Shown piece after piece: positions 54,350 to 63,269 of a stretch of 64,000 bases of DNA. Position 1 is the first letter of the stretch. Each line of letters starts with the position of its first letter. The notes beneath the pieces are model-generated. The model made no database searches. It saw nothing but the letters and a program-made list of their open reading frames with translations, and was not told the origin of the DNA. A program made the position numbers and the translations under genes. The DNA is from Symbiodinium kawagutii (taxonomy: Eukaryota > Sar > Dinophyceae > Suessiales > Symbiodiniaceae): NCBI GenBank assembly GCA_009767595.1, contig VSDK01010248.1:1-64000 (forward strand), read 5' to 3'.

Positions 54350-55150
54350 TGCAGCATTCATGAAGAAAGTTCTCATTTGGTGAAACGTGATCAGCAACCA
54401 TGGTATGCCCAACCATATCCCAAACATTTGATCGGCTATACCCAGGCAGTAGCTTAGAGGAACCCCCATGGAAACACCAAGTTTTTGTTTGACCGTGAGG
54501 ATGGACCAACCAGGTAGTGTTGGGCATGTGCCGCGTCTACATGCAGAGACAGCTTACAGTCTGCAAAGTGAATGAAGTGCCTCTTATTATGTATCATAAC
54601 TGTATGTGTTTCCTGTTGGTAATAAACAATTTACATGCATCGAGTGAAAATCGTATTTATATATATATACACACTGTAATAATATACTATTGTGGTAGCT
54701 GTCGATGGGTTGCTTCAAGACAGACTGTACCCTTTAGGAAATCGTATACAATACTATGAGGATATTGTTGACAGTCGGTGTGTTGGTTCTAAAGCTCTTT
54801 GTACAGAGATTCTGTAATGAGTTTGTTATGTATGTAGACTTGATGGAGTGGCTAAATAATAAAACACACGGTGATGGTGCTGACGATGCTGTAATCTTAC
54901 CGATTATGGTGATGATGTCGAGGATGATAACCATGATCATGGTGACTAACGTATCATTATCTAGCCAAAGGTTCCAAACAGTCGTAGTGTTTCTCGACAT
55001 GTGGGCGTTGGGATGAGTGTTATTGGTATGCGCTCAGGCATATATATATATAGAGATTTATTTATTTATGATTGTGTATTGAAAATCAATATACACATAG
55101 ACAGAGTTACATCATCCTGATACTTATTTGATTGATAAATTTGGTATCTT
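54350..55150. other. No clear gene
   Basis: A TATATATATATACAC tract near 54655 and a hydrophobic ORF (54756-55016) without codon bias. Confidence 0.4.
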
Positions 55151-55158
55151 TTAACAAG

Positions 55159-55280
55159 TCATCGTTGTGTTGGACTTGGAGTGGCCCACCCAGGAGATCA
55201 GCTTCATGGTGCAGCCAGAGGAAACCCAGCGGTGCCATGGTAGCGTTTGGGCGACCTCGAACTCCAGCAGTGCAACAGGG
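55159..55280 (+). CDS. Exon island, unknown extracellular-type segment
   Basis: After TTAACAAG the frame reads VIVVLDLEWPTQEISFMVQP and then EETQRCHGSVWATSNSSSATG, with an N-x-S sequon. The donor may be CCATG|GTAGCG (55239) or AGGG|GTGGTT (55280), the latter opening a (TTGG)n microsatellite. Strong G/C bias. Confidence 0.5.
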
Positions 55281-55345
55281 GTGGTTGGTTGGGTGGTTGG
55301 TTGGTTGGTTGGTTGGTTGGTTGGTTCGTTCTTTGGTTGGTTTCT
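55281..55345. repeat. (TTGG)n microsatellite
   Basis: About 12 GGTT units directly after an exon island. Confidence 0.9.
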
Positions 55346-55407
55346 TTGTTCAGAACCAATGATACGTGACTAAACAACTACAATGCTTAGGGAAGATCAA
55401 CTTCTTG

Positions 55408-55490
55408 GTTTGTTTTGTTAGTTTGTTTGCTTGCTTGCTTGCTTGCTTGCTCGCTTGCTTGCTTGTTTGTTTGTTTGTTTGTTTGGTTGA
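55408..55490. repeat. (TTGC)n/(TTGT)n microsatellite
   Basis: GCTTGCTTGCTTGCTTGC passing into GTTTGTTTGTTTG. It produces open frames on both strands (KQASKQASKQ on minus) that are artefacts. Confidence 0.9.
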
Positions 55491-55690
55491 TCTCTTGGTG
55501 CTGTCGCAATGGAAACAGCCGCAGGTCCAACAATGTCCAGCGCCAACCGTAATGACAATGGGTATTGGTCGAAAAATCGAATTGGCTTGTGTGACGGCTG
55601 GATGTGCAGCTGGGGTTCGTTCACCCATAGTTACTGTAGTTGTACCCTACGAGTGGATGAACTAAGCCTTTTATCCATGGTGAATATTAG

Positions 55691-55797
55691 GAGTTGCGTG
55701 GACGTCTCTGAGGCCTCAACTGAACATCAGCCATTGCTACCCTCCTACGGACACCGCGACGCTGCGGGGAATGCTTCGTCAATGTTGATTGGCTGGG
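55691..55797 (+). CDS. Exon island, possible Big_5 domain end
   Basis: After acceptor AATATTAG the frame reads SEASTEHQPLLPSYGHRDAA followed by GNASSML; donor CTGG|GGTGG. 'D-A-A-G-N' matches the conserved turn of SbsA/Big_5 repeats. A second + frame is open. Moderate to good codon bias. Confidence 0.45.
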
Positions 55798-56020
55798 GTG
55801 GTTTTGTAGTGGCTGATAGTGGTTTATTAACAACAGTGTTTTCAGGGTTGATTGCAAATGGTCAGTACTCGTTGACAATTCTTAATGGTTAATAGTTGGT
55901 TAGTGATGGTTCGAACCACCAACCAACCAGTCACCTATACTGGTTTTCAAGAATTTTGATAGGGGATTTTATTGTTATATCATGGGGGATACCCACCAAC
56001 ACAATTTCTCAAACAAGTAC

Positions 56021-56126
56021 TGCTTGGTGGTTTGATTGAAATGTTTGTTTTTGCCAGTATCAACAAATGGTATACTGGTAGGTTGCTTGACTAATATTTT
56101 TCATGAAGGTTGAAACCACCAACCAG
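56021..56126. mobile_element. TIR element, family B (copy 6)
   Basis: TGCTTGGTGGTTTGATTGAA .. AGGTTGAAACCACCAACCAG, about 106 bp. A partial B end also lies at about 55908-55930. Confidence 0.8.
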
Positions 56127-57297
56127 CGATCACTTTTCGATAGACATCGACATGATCATCAATACCCACATGTGCCTACCTTCTTAATCATGTTCTGGGA
56201 GGACGTCAAACAGATAAGAAATATTACTTCTTGGGAACGACGTCCAAGAGTACCGGTCATCCAACAGTCATTCTTTGACAGTCACAGGTTTTGTTCGGAG
56301 TCAGAATCGTGGTTGAGTCGCTGGTTTGCAGAGTTGGTTACAGGTAGCAGCCGCTTCGCCATGTGATTGGTATTATCCACTGGTCTTGTTGATTATTGCC
56401 CTCAAGGATCAACAATTTGTAATTGGTTATGTTCTGTTGCTTATCAGTTTTAGAATGTATCAGCGCTAAGTAGATACATCCATTTAAATGTATTTACTTG
56501 ATTGCCCCCTCGATCAACCATTAGTTGCTTAGAAAGCACTATGAAGCGATATTATCAAGAGGGAAGGCTTGATAAGCAACTACTAAGGGTTCATCGAATC
56601 AACTAGTTAAGACGGGATCAACCATATCATAACCATATGAGCTGTATTAAGTAACCATATAAACCATATTACCTGGAACAAGCCCTAGTAGCAACCATGA
56701 GTCGACTCAAGCATCGGAGTAGTTGCCACTGGCGAACAATCCAGTTGTTGGGAACGACTGTCACAGCAGCCAGGTAGCACTTCAACTTGGATGCAGGTTT
56801 TTCAACACCGGTTGATGATGGTTGATAGGTTGATACAACAGTAAGCAACCTAAACGCAACAAATAAAATGGTTGATTTATGTTGATTTGTATGGCTGTAA
56901 TCAATGACAAATAGTTGATGTTTCGTTCCTTTTTCGGGCAAGTGGATGCAGTCCCTTGTCTCAATTTCAAAGACCCAAAATGATCGAGGCAAACCACAAG
57001 GATTTCATGCCCATGTTGCATAATCCGAGGACTGGTAGACGTGCGCAGACTACTTGCGGTATGTTTGGACACACCGGAAACATTGGAGAGATAATGGCTT
57101 TTTTTGTGTTCAGGATTCATGTATATTCGTGTCATCATAACCCAGATGTCATCAACACAATACGATATCAATAGTGTGTATGCATATATACGTACATTTG
57201 CTATGTCGATGCTGCACCGACATCATCGAAAATCGATTTGATGATTAAATGCGCTATGTTTTTGCACATTTCTTTAAAATGAAGATGTCGATTTCAG

Positions 57298-57417
57298 TGG
57301 CCGGCACCAACGGATGCCTCGCAACAGGAGCTCTACGACTTTCCCAGCTACGAGTTCCCAGCGAAGGGTCGAATCATTTTGGCTTTCACCGAAGAGGCCA
57401 GGCCCAGGAGCCACCCG
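57298..57417 (+). CDS. Exon island, Big_5 Ig-like strand
   Basis: After acceptor CGATTTCAG the frame reads PTDASQQELYDFPSYEFPAK then GRIILAFTEEARPRSHP. 'R-I-I-L-A-F-T-E-E-A-R-P-R-S' matches the SbsA/Big_5 'L-x-L-x-F-[ST]-E-x-V-x-x-G-S' strand. Exactly 40 codons to the donor ACCCG|GTCCTG; the frame could run on to 57477. A second open frame covers the right part (GSKGDEAADLFVQELF). Confidence 0.6.
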
Positions 57418-57491
57418 GTCCTGGATCGAAGGGCGACGAAGCAGCTGATTTGTTCGTTCAAGAACTGTTCTTGTTGAAGATTGCAATGATT

Positions 57492-57558
57492 CTGGTTGGT
57501 GGTTTGATTAATGGTTGGTTGACTCATATCTTTCATAGGGGTTGAAACCACCAACCAG
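57492..57558. mobile_element. TIR element, family B (copy 7, short form)
   Basis: CTGGTTGGTGGTTTGATTAATGG .. TAGGGGTTGAAACCACCAACCAG; only 67 bp because the centre is deleted. Confidence 0.8.
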
Positions 57559-57598
57559 TATTATATATACCGTTGTATACCTGTACTGTTGTTCTTAT

Positions 57599-57630
57599 AC
57601 GCACACACGCACACACACACACACACACAA
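57599..57630. repeat. (CA)n microsatellite
   Basis: ACGCACACACGCACACACACAC run. Confidence 0.9.
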
Positions 57631-57791
57631 TAGATCCATCCATAAACACAACCAGAACCCCAAATATTTGCGGTTTGTGCTGAATTGGGGCAGTGGTGAA
57701 TATCTACCACTTTCTGGCAACCAATCAGCACATCCTACTGGTTTCCCAGGCATCCATTGCGTGGTTGGAGTTGCAGATGAGTTCCTCCTCG

Positions 57792-58193
57792 TTAGTTGGA
57801 TAAGCCAGGCAGAACTGTTCCTGATTGGGAGGAACCATCAACCAAGAAAGTTCTTTTTTGTCGTCCCTCGTCCTCAGGATTGGATGATGGTTCTTCCAAA
57901 TCAGGATCCGAAATGTTGGATCGTTTTGCTTGTCCAGATGGTATGGTTGATGTCCTTGACTTCAGTGGCAAATCAGCTACAAAGGGCCAAGTTTTCCGTC
58001 GATGTTTCCTATGAGACATTGCAACCAGCCTACAAACATTGGGCAAAAATTGTTTTAATTGCATCCCAATGGACTCTTGGGTGAGCTGGTGGTTCAGCCG
58101 AATCATTTGATGGAGGCATTTGTTTGTGGACTGGGATCCTTGAGACATTTCTGGTTGGTGGTTTGATTCACATTTTGTTGTTTTTTTTCCCAA
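57792..58193 (-). pseudogene. Minus-strand ORF, 133 codons, unrecognised
   Basis: Reads QSTNKCLHQMIRLNHQLTQE and, further on, SNISDPDLEEPSSNPEDEGR: basic then acidic, hydrophilic. Its start runs into the B element at 58151. Suspected mobile-element polyprotein linker; the + strand is also open (57542-58084). Confidence 0.3.
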
Positions 58194-58270
58194 ATGTAAT
58201 GATATATCAACAAATGTTTGGTTGACTTGCGCATATGTTTCATGACGGGGCTGTGAGCGCCACCAACCAG
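58151..58270. mobile_element. TIR element, family B (copy 8)
   Basis: CTGGTTGGTGGTTTGATTCAC .. TGAGCGCCACCAACCAG, about 120 bp. Confidence 0.8.
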
Positions 58271-58274
58271 ATTA

Positions 58275-58800
58275 GTTGTAACCACAGCTTTGTTTGATAA
58301 ACTAAATAGCCAGAGTCGTGTGTTTTATTCATTAACTACATTTTTAACTGTGGCTGTTTATCAACTACATATTCATTAGTGACACGAATGGTAACACTAT
58401 TTACAACTGAATGTTCACGACTTTGTAGTTCATTGCGCTTATAACTTCTTACAACCTCCATGAGCAACATTAGTTAGCTATTACCTACCTTTTTTGGATA
58501 TGACCACGCCGTTGATATGTTAGCCATTTGTCGCTTTAGTCAGCCATTAGTTAACCAATTTGGTTAGACATTTTTACATTATACTTGCTGATGTTTATAC
58601 TTACGAATGTTTATGGCATATACTGACTTACCAATGGCATATACTTACTAGTGTTTATTAGTTACTCATTAGTTACCCTTGACATTAGTAATGGCCATTA
58701 GTTAGCCATTAGTTAGCCATCATACCTCATAACCATTAGTTCTCCTTACATTATAAGCACCGACTCACCACCATTAGTTATGACCACTGGTTTGACGCTT
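58275..58800. other. A+T-rich stretch
   Basis: 'ttagttagccattagttagccat' and 'atggcatatacttac' words; no gene. Confidence 0.45.
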
Positions 58801-58811
58801 CGCTTTGCCAG

Positions 58812-58872
58812 GTGCAGGGCGGCTCGGGCCACGTCATCTTTTCTTGCAGGCGGGGAAGGCACTGATCCGACA
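58812..58872 (+). CDS. Exon island, possible Big_5 piece; edges uncertain
   Basis: After acceptor CTTTGCCAG one frame reads VQGGSGHVIFSCRRGRH and then TGA; 'V-Q-G-G-S-G-H-V-I-F-S' fits the 'V-x-x-G-S-G-x-[IV]-x-[LF]' strand of SbsA/Big_5. A classical acceptor (CATCTTTTCTTGCAG, 58849) inside suggests instead a short exon AGKALIRQVDV leading to the A element. Confidence 0.35.
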
Positions 58873-58885
58873 GGTGGATGTTATA

Positions 58886-58984
58886 TGGTGGTTTCTTAGA
58901 ATAGGGGTACCCCCAAATCATCCACTAATAGTCTTTTTTTTTACGAGCCATTTTTAGGGATCCCCTATTTTGAGAAACACCCAC
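58886..58984. mobile_element. TIR element, family A (copy 19)
   Basis: ATGGTGGTTTCTTAGAATAGGGG .. GATCCCCTATTTTGAGAAACACCCACAT. Confidence 0.85.
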
Positions 58985-59299
58985 ATGGTTATAGTGGATG
59001 AAAGTGGATGATGTTCAAGGTTTAAGTGGTTATAGAGTTATAGAATTGGTGATGGGTTAGCGGATGATCGTTGATAGATGTTAGCGGATGCTCGATTATT
59101 ACGCTTATTTGATTAATCTGCGGTCGATTGGTGTACATAACTGTTGATTGACACGAAAGATAGTGATGTATCATGGACGACGGTTACCATATGAACAGAT
59201 CACAATCAGGACCTTCATAGTGGAGAGTCTAGGTGGACAATCATTCATCGATCCAAACTGCAGATTTTTTCCACATATCCATATTTTTGTTGGACGTCT

Positions 59300-59409
59300 C
59301 GCATGAAGGGAGACCCCTGCTGTGCCTTTGGGTGTACCCCTGTATGACCTTGGTCCCCTTGGTCGTGTCCCTGATGCGTTGGAATCCTCTGTGGCCGCCA
59401 TTACGAAAG
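59300..59409 (+). CDS. Exon island, frame uncertain
   Basis: One + frame reads VPLGVPLYDLGPLGRVPDAL followed by ESSVAAITK and ends AAAG|GTTTGA. Another, hydrophobic (LLCLWVYPCMTLVPLVVSLM), is equally G/C-biased. The minus strand is also open. Real coding is likely; the frame is not settled. Confidence 0.35.
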
Positions 59410-59497
59410 GTTTGACTACGAATTTGTTACTTGGTTGGTTGCTAGGGTTGATTGAAAGGTTGGTCACCATGACTCGCAATATCACCAGAACTATGGG

Positions 59498-59839
59498 ATG
59501 CAACAATTTTTGGATTTAAAGCTGCCAGCTATTTGGAGATACACTCTGAAGATACAACGCACCGTTGAAGCCGCCAACCAGAATAGGGTCTGGAAAGCAG
59601 AAAACCGACAGCAGCAAATTGATAAAGTTTATCTTCAGACATCAGTAACATCAGCTGTTGAAGTGGTGCATTGGCAACCTCTAGGCCGAGAAGTCTTGCC
59701 TCTGACAGGGGCCATTTTCTGGGATGCTAATGACCGACGCTATTTGATCAGGAGTAATTTGTTACATCTAAGCAAAATTTTCACACACACATATTTCAGT
59801 GTATATTATGTATGCTTTCGTGTTATACAGCACATGTGA
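59498..59839 (+). pseudogene. Unrecognised ORF, 113 codons
   Basis: Reads AIWRYTLKIQRTVEAANQNR and WKAENRQQQIDKVYLQTSVT. Protein-like but without G/C codon bias; element relic suspected. Confidence 0.25.
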
Positions 59840-59845
59840 CATACA

Positions 59846-60121
59846 CTAAATTCGTTGGACAAGGATGGGAACAAGTGCAATGCATGTGTTTCCGCCTGTC
59901 AACATAACAATGAGCTCACTGAAATTGTGGCTCATTTGCAGATCCTGGCGATGTTGAATCGTTGTGTAGCCACGGGCCCGCAGGTCAGACGCCTCGAAAG
60001 TCATGGTGCCCGGTCGCCATGCCATCATTGCAGGCCAGCGTTGGTGAGCACACGACTGACCAGTCAGTTGCAAATATGGCTTCGCCATAGTCCGAAATGT
60101 CGATGATGAGTTGGGGAACAA
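59846..60121 (-). pseudogene. Unrecognised minus ORF, 91 codons
   Basis: Contains MMAWRPGTMTFEASDLRARG and ELIVMLTGGNTCIALVPILV. The + strand is also open. No family recognised. Confidence 0.25.
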
Positions 60122-60124
60122 AAG

Positions 60125-60700
60125 TCAAGCAATTCTTGCTGTGAGAGTATTATATATACCTTGTTAGATGGGTTTAATGATCACTTCGTGAGCTGGGATT
60201 ACATCGCTAATCAACATTGTCTCTTAGAATTCAGATTTTCTGGAGGGTGCTTTCAAACACACGTTACGCTCTCCCATATGTAGCGCGGATTGATTGACAA
60301 CCTTACTTTGGAGCATGAGCTATAACCAGTAATCATTGTTGTCAACCATCACAATCACTATTCATCATTATTGACCCTTCTTCATCTCTAGTTCATCACC
60401 AACGAGTCATTCTTCTTGGCCTAAGCTTGTGCGCAAGCGAACTGCTTCCCAGCAGTGAGCAAATCTATCGTTTAAGTCATTAAAAATGAATAGATCATCA
60501 AGTGACCGTCACCATCAAACCATCAAAGCATTCATCCGCATCCATGATCAATCCATCAATCAACCATTGAGCCATCCATCAAAGCATGATAAAACGATCA
60601 ACAATCAATTAACAACCATACGTTGAAGCATCATCAGCCAGCATAGTTATATCTACCGCAACTCGTACTTACCTAGCTATCACCAACCATTGGCCCAGTC
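60125..60700. other. No clear gene
   Basis: A+T-rich, with CATCAATCAACCATTGAGCC words near 60540-60600. Confidence 0.45.
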
Positions 60701-60706
60701 GGGTAG

Positions 60707-60882
60707 GCAACTTCGCCATGGTCGACCTGGCTCTTCTTCCCGGAGAGGTGCGGGCGCGGTGTGCGACTGGGGAAGCGGCCAGTCGCATTACGGCAACCAG
60801 TCGTCCTCAGGTTCAAGAGACCAGAGTGACAATGCCGGATGAACAGATGATGCCCTTCGCTGATGATTCAGCTGGTGATTAG
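60707..60882 (+). CDS. Exon island, possibly terminal
   Basis: After acceptor TCGGGTAG the frame reads NFAMVDLALLPGEVRARCAT then GEAASRITATSRPQVQETRV and MPFADDSAGD, ending TAG (60880-60882). A donor CCTCAG|GTTCAA (60810) would make it an internal exon. Strong G/C bias up to about 60810, weaker beyond. Confidence 0.5.
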
Positions 60883-60950
60883 AAGCCCCAAGTCTTGGGG
60901 AAGATGATAAGCCGAGCCTTGGAATGAATGGCTAAGTCTTGGGGATGAAG

Positions 60951-61097
60951 CGAATATGTGGCGCAGCTGGTTCGGGAAGGGATCGATGTGCGTTCTGTGG
61001 CGAGCACCGAGGTCTACAACGTCACCCTGGAGCCCAATGCATTCTTGGATTTGGACGGTTACAACCTGGAGAACAACGAAGATCCGTGCGCCAACTG
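60951..61097 (+). CDS. Exon island, Big_5 Ig-like domain piece
   Basis: After GGGATGAAG the frame reads EYVAQLVREGIDVRSVASTE then VYNVTLEPNAFLDLDGYNLE. 'V-Y-N-V-T-L-E-P-N-A-F-L-D-L-D-G-Y-N-L' is an excellent match to the SbsA/Big_5 'Y-x-V-T-[LI]-x-P-x-A-F-x-D-x-x-G-N-x-L' half-domain. Donor AACTG|GTCGCT; the frame stays open to 61216. Strong G/C bias. Confidence 0.65.
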
Positions 61098-61410
61098 GTC
61101 GCTTGGGAAAGATTCAAGGAAACTGTTGATGCTTGTTGCTGTCAATGATGATCAATCGTGGTCAATAGTCATGGATGAGACAATAACTTGTTTGTTGATG
61201 ATGGTGGATTTTGTTTAGAGGATGAGTGATAGTTTCTAGATATCTCTAGATGCTATTTATCATCGATGCATGCTTGCAAAAAGATCCGCGACTGATGGTC
61301 AATCGACTCAGTATGACTCAGCCATGATTGGTAAGAGAGTGATACCCAACAGGCCTTCTCAACAACCAGCGAAATTGTATATCTGTTGTATGGAAAATGG
61401 CTGACTCGGA

Positions 61411-61505
61411 GGGTTTGTGCCAAAATAGGGTAGTTAACCAATAACCCACCAAAAAAAAACATTTTACTATTGGTCGTGGGGGTGCCATTGTTTTGGCACA
61501 TACCC
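61411..61505. mobile_element. TIR element, family D (copy 2)
   Basis: GGGTTTGTGCCAAAATAGGG .. GGGGGTGCCATTGTTTTGGCACATACCC, about 95 bp, no ORF. Confidence 0.8.
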
Positions 61506-61577
61506 TTTTGATGTTCGGACCGGGTACAGCTCCTGTCACGGATCCAGGTACGTCTTTTCCACGTTGCCCCTCATCAG

Positions 61578-61651
61578 GCTCTGTGGCCCGGGGTGTGTCC
61601 TGGAGCTGCAGGCTACCCCAGACGCCATGCATGACAGACATGTGGCCACGG
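61578..61651 (+). CDS. Exon island, unknown protein
   Basis: After acceptor CCTCATCAG the frame reads LCGPGCVLELQATPDAMHDR and then HVAT; donor CCACG|GGTGAAC. G/C-biased. Another island just left (FGPGTAPVTDP, about 61514-61545) with donor CCAG|GTACGT may be a separate short exon. Confidence 0.4.
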
Positions 61652-61654
61652 GTG

Positions 61655-62065
61655 AACTGGCAAGTACATCTACCTTTACAGTTGTTGGTTGTGGCTGGTT
61701 GCATCCCCTACTATCATGGCTGACCAGATACCTGCAGACCAACGGAAGCCTCAACAGCTTCCTTCTTTATGGATGATCTTTCTGAGGTCTTCATGTTTCA
61801 GGGATTGGCGATGTATGACTGCTGTCTTCCCAATGTCACAGGTTCGGGTGGCTTCAAGTACCTTTATCAAGTAACTAGTGTCAACCCCAGATTAATAAGT
61901 TCTATAGGTTGATGAATTGCGGTACTATTTCATGGGAAACCACCTGGCAAACTTAGGGGATACCCCCTATCGATCCAGGGTTAACGATCATTGTTTCAAA
62001 CATGTATGAACGGTTTTGATGTTTTGTCATCCCAACTATTTGGGATGATCGGTTAACATGATAAG
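61655..62065. other. No clear gene
   Basis: Open + frames continue from the island but lose codon bias after about 61660. Confidence 0.35.
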
Positions 62066-62066
62066 A

Positions 62067-62284
62067 TATGGGTGTTTCTCACGTCATAGGGGACCCCCCA
62101 GTTCTCATCCTATATGAACCATTTATAGTAATAAAATGAACTGGCAGTGGGTCAAAACCATGTGCCCCTGGTTCCTCCATCATTTGCTATTGTTTCCGTA
62201 TAGTTTTGTTGGTTATTATCCACCATCATTGATGGTTAAGTGCTTGACCCATAGCCAACTATGACTTGAGAAACTCCCACATAC
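62067..62284. mobile_element. TIR element, family A (copy 20), split by a family-C element
   Basis: The left A half (ATGGGTGTTTCTCACGTCATAGGGG .. tttatagtaataaaatgaac) ends at 62142; the right A end (atgacttgagaaactcccacat) resumes at 62263. A complete C element fills the gap. Confidence 0.85.
62143..62262. mobile_element. TIR element, family C nested inside an A element
   Basis: TGGCAGTGGGTCAAAACCATGTGCCCC .. GGTTAAGTGCTTGACCCATAGCCA, about 120 bp, inverted orientation. Confidence 0.85.
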
Positions 62285-62297
62285 AAGCATCGCTCAG

Positions 62298-62408
62298 CTG
62301 ATGTTGGAAAGGACGCCCTCCACCCACCAGTCGCTCAGATGTTGGTCCGCAGGTTTCGACAGTTGGGTTCCGAGTCTGCCCGACCTGTCGCGCGCAGCAC
62401 CAGCGAAG
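62298..62408 (+). CDS. Exon island, unknown protein
   Basis: 111 nt between acceptor TCGCTCAG and donor CGAAG|GTAGAC. The frame reads DVGKDALHPPVAQMLVRRFR followed by QLGSESARPVARSTSE. A second frame is open with weaker bias. Starts 14 bp after the nested A/C element ends. Confidence 0.5.
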
Positions 62409-62409
62409 G

Positions 62410-63160
62410 TAGACCATCAGATGGGTAGTGGCTAAGTGGTTGTTGATTTTAAACATGTTTGTTGATTTGTGTTCAAGTATGATCAAATTGTTGGTTGGTT
62501 GACTATGTGTATAAAGGGTTGAAACTACCAACCAAACCAGTTAAGGATGGTGGATAATCAATAGATATTGGTATAGGGGTTAGTGGTCACTTCAAACTTT
62601 CAAGGGCAAATGGTTAATGGGTGAGGATGGTTTATCAACCGGTGGATTTTGATGATGTTGCCAATAAGACTGATTTTAGATATACTGTAGATGGTGCATA
62701 ATTTTCTAGTATTGATAATGATTCATAAGATTTATATAATGGTGAACAGCGGTTGGAAATTGTTTTGCCCTGCAGCGTACGTAGAATATTGGTGTGATTT
62801 CTTCGAATAAACATGAAAAACGTTGGTAATGACAGGGAGAAGCAGACCTCTTTAAGAGCTTTTTGGGGGTGGGGGTGAGGTTTGAATCCTGCTGTCTGAA
62901 AAACCGATCCCAATCCTCCAAGGGACCAACTTATCAACTGTTTCATGATGGAGGTTGGTGAAACACTGTAGTGATACAGGGGCAGGGGGGTAGTGTACAC
63001 GAGCGCGGGATAATCCAACTGTTGTAGCTCGTATATCATGTTGTAATTCTCATCATCGGATGAAGCATGAAGTTTGCATATTGGTTAGTTAGGCCTGATG
63101 CGTCACGAAATGAGGATGATGTTGGCTAGTTAGACTAGTTAGGCCTGATTTCTGCACTCG
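62410..63160. other. No confident gene
   Basis: A degenerate B end pair lies at about 62490-62540 (GTTGGTTGGTTGAC .. TTGAAACTACCAACCAAACCAG). A 134-codon minus frame (62635-63039) lacks motif and bias. Confidence 0.4.
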
Positions 63161-63162
63161 AG

Positions 63163-63268
63163 TGCACTTGTGGATGTCACGAGATTGATGGGTTTTGACG
63201 GCGTCCAGGGCAGCTCTGTTCGGCTCATGAGAACCTCACAAGGCAGCTCATCCCAAGAGGAAAGATAG
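63163..63268 (+). CDS. Exon island, possibly terminal
   Basis: The frame reads ALVDVTRLMGFDGVQGSSVR then LMRTSQGSSSQEER and TAG (63266-63268). Acceptor GCACTCGAG. Moderate G/C bias, serine/glutamine-rich end. Could be a last exon; no downstream island of similar quality is seen before the window ends. Confidence 0.4.
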
Positions 63269-63269
63269 C

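Noticed and set aside
55350..55628. Minus and plus ORFs with KQASKQASKQ or LLACLLACLL repeats
   Set aside because: Produced by the (TTGC)n/(TTGT)n microsatellite.
3704..62284. Regularly recurring 100-bp repeats as a CRISPR array
   Set aside because: Copies are dispersed, have terminal inverted repeats and occur in both orientations; the genome is eukaryotic.
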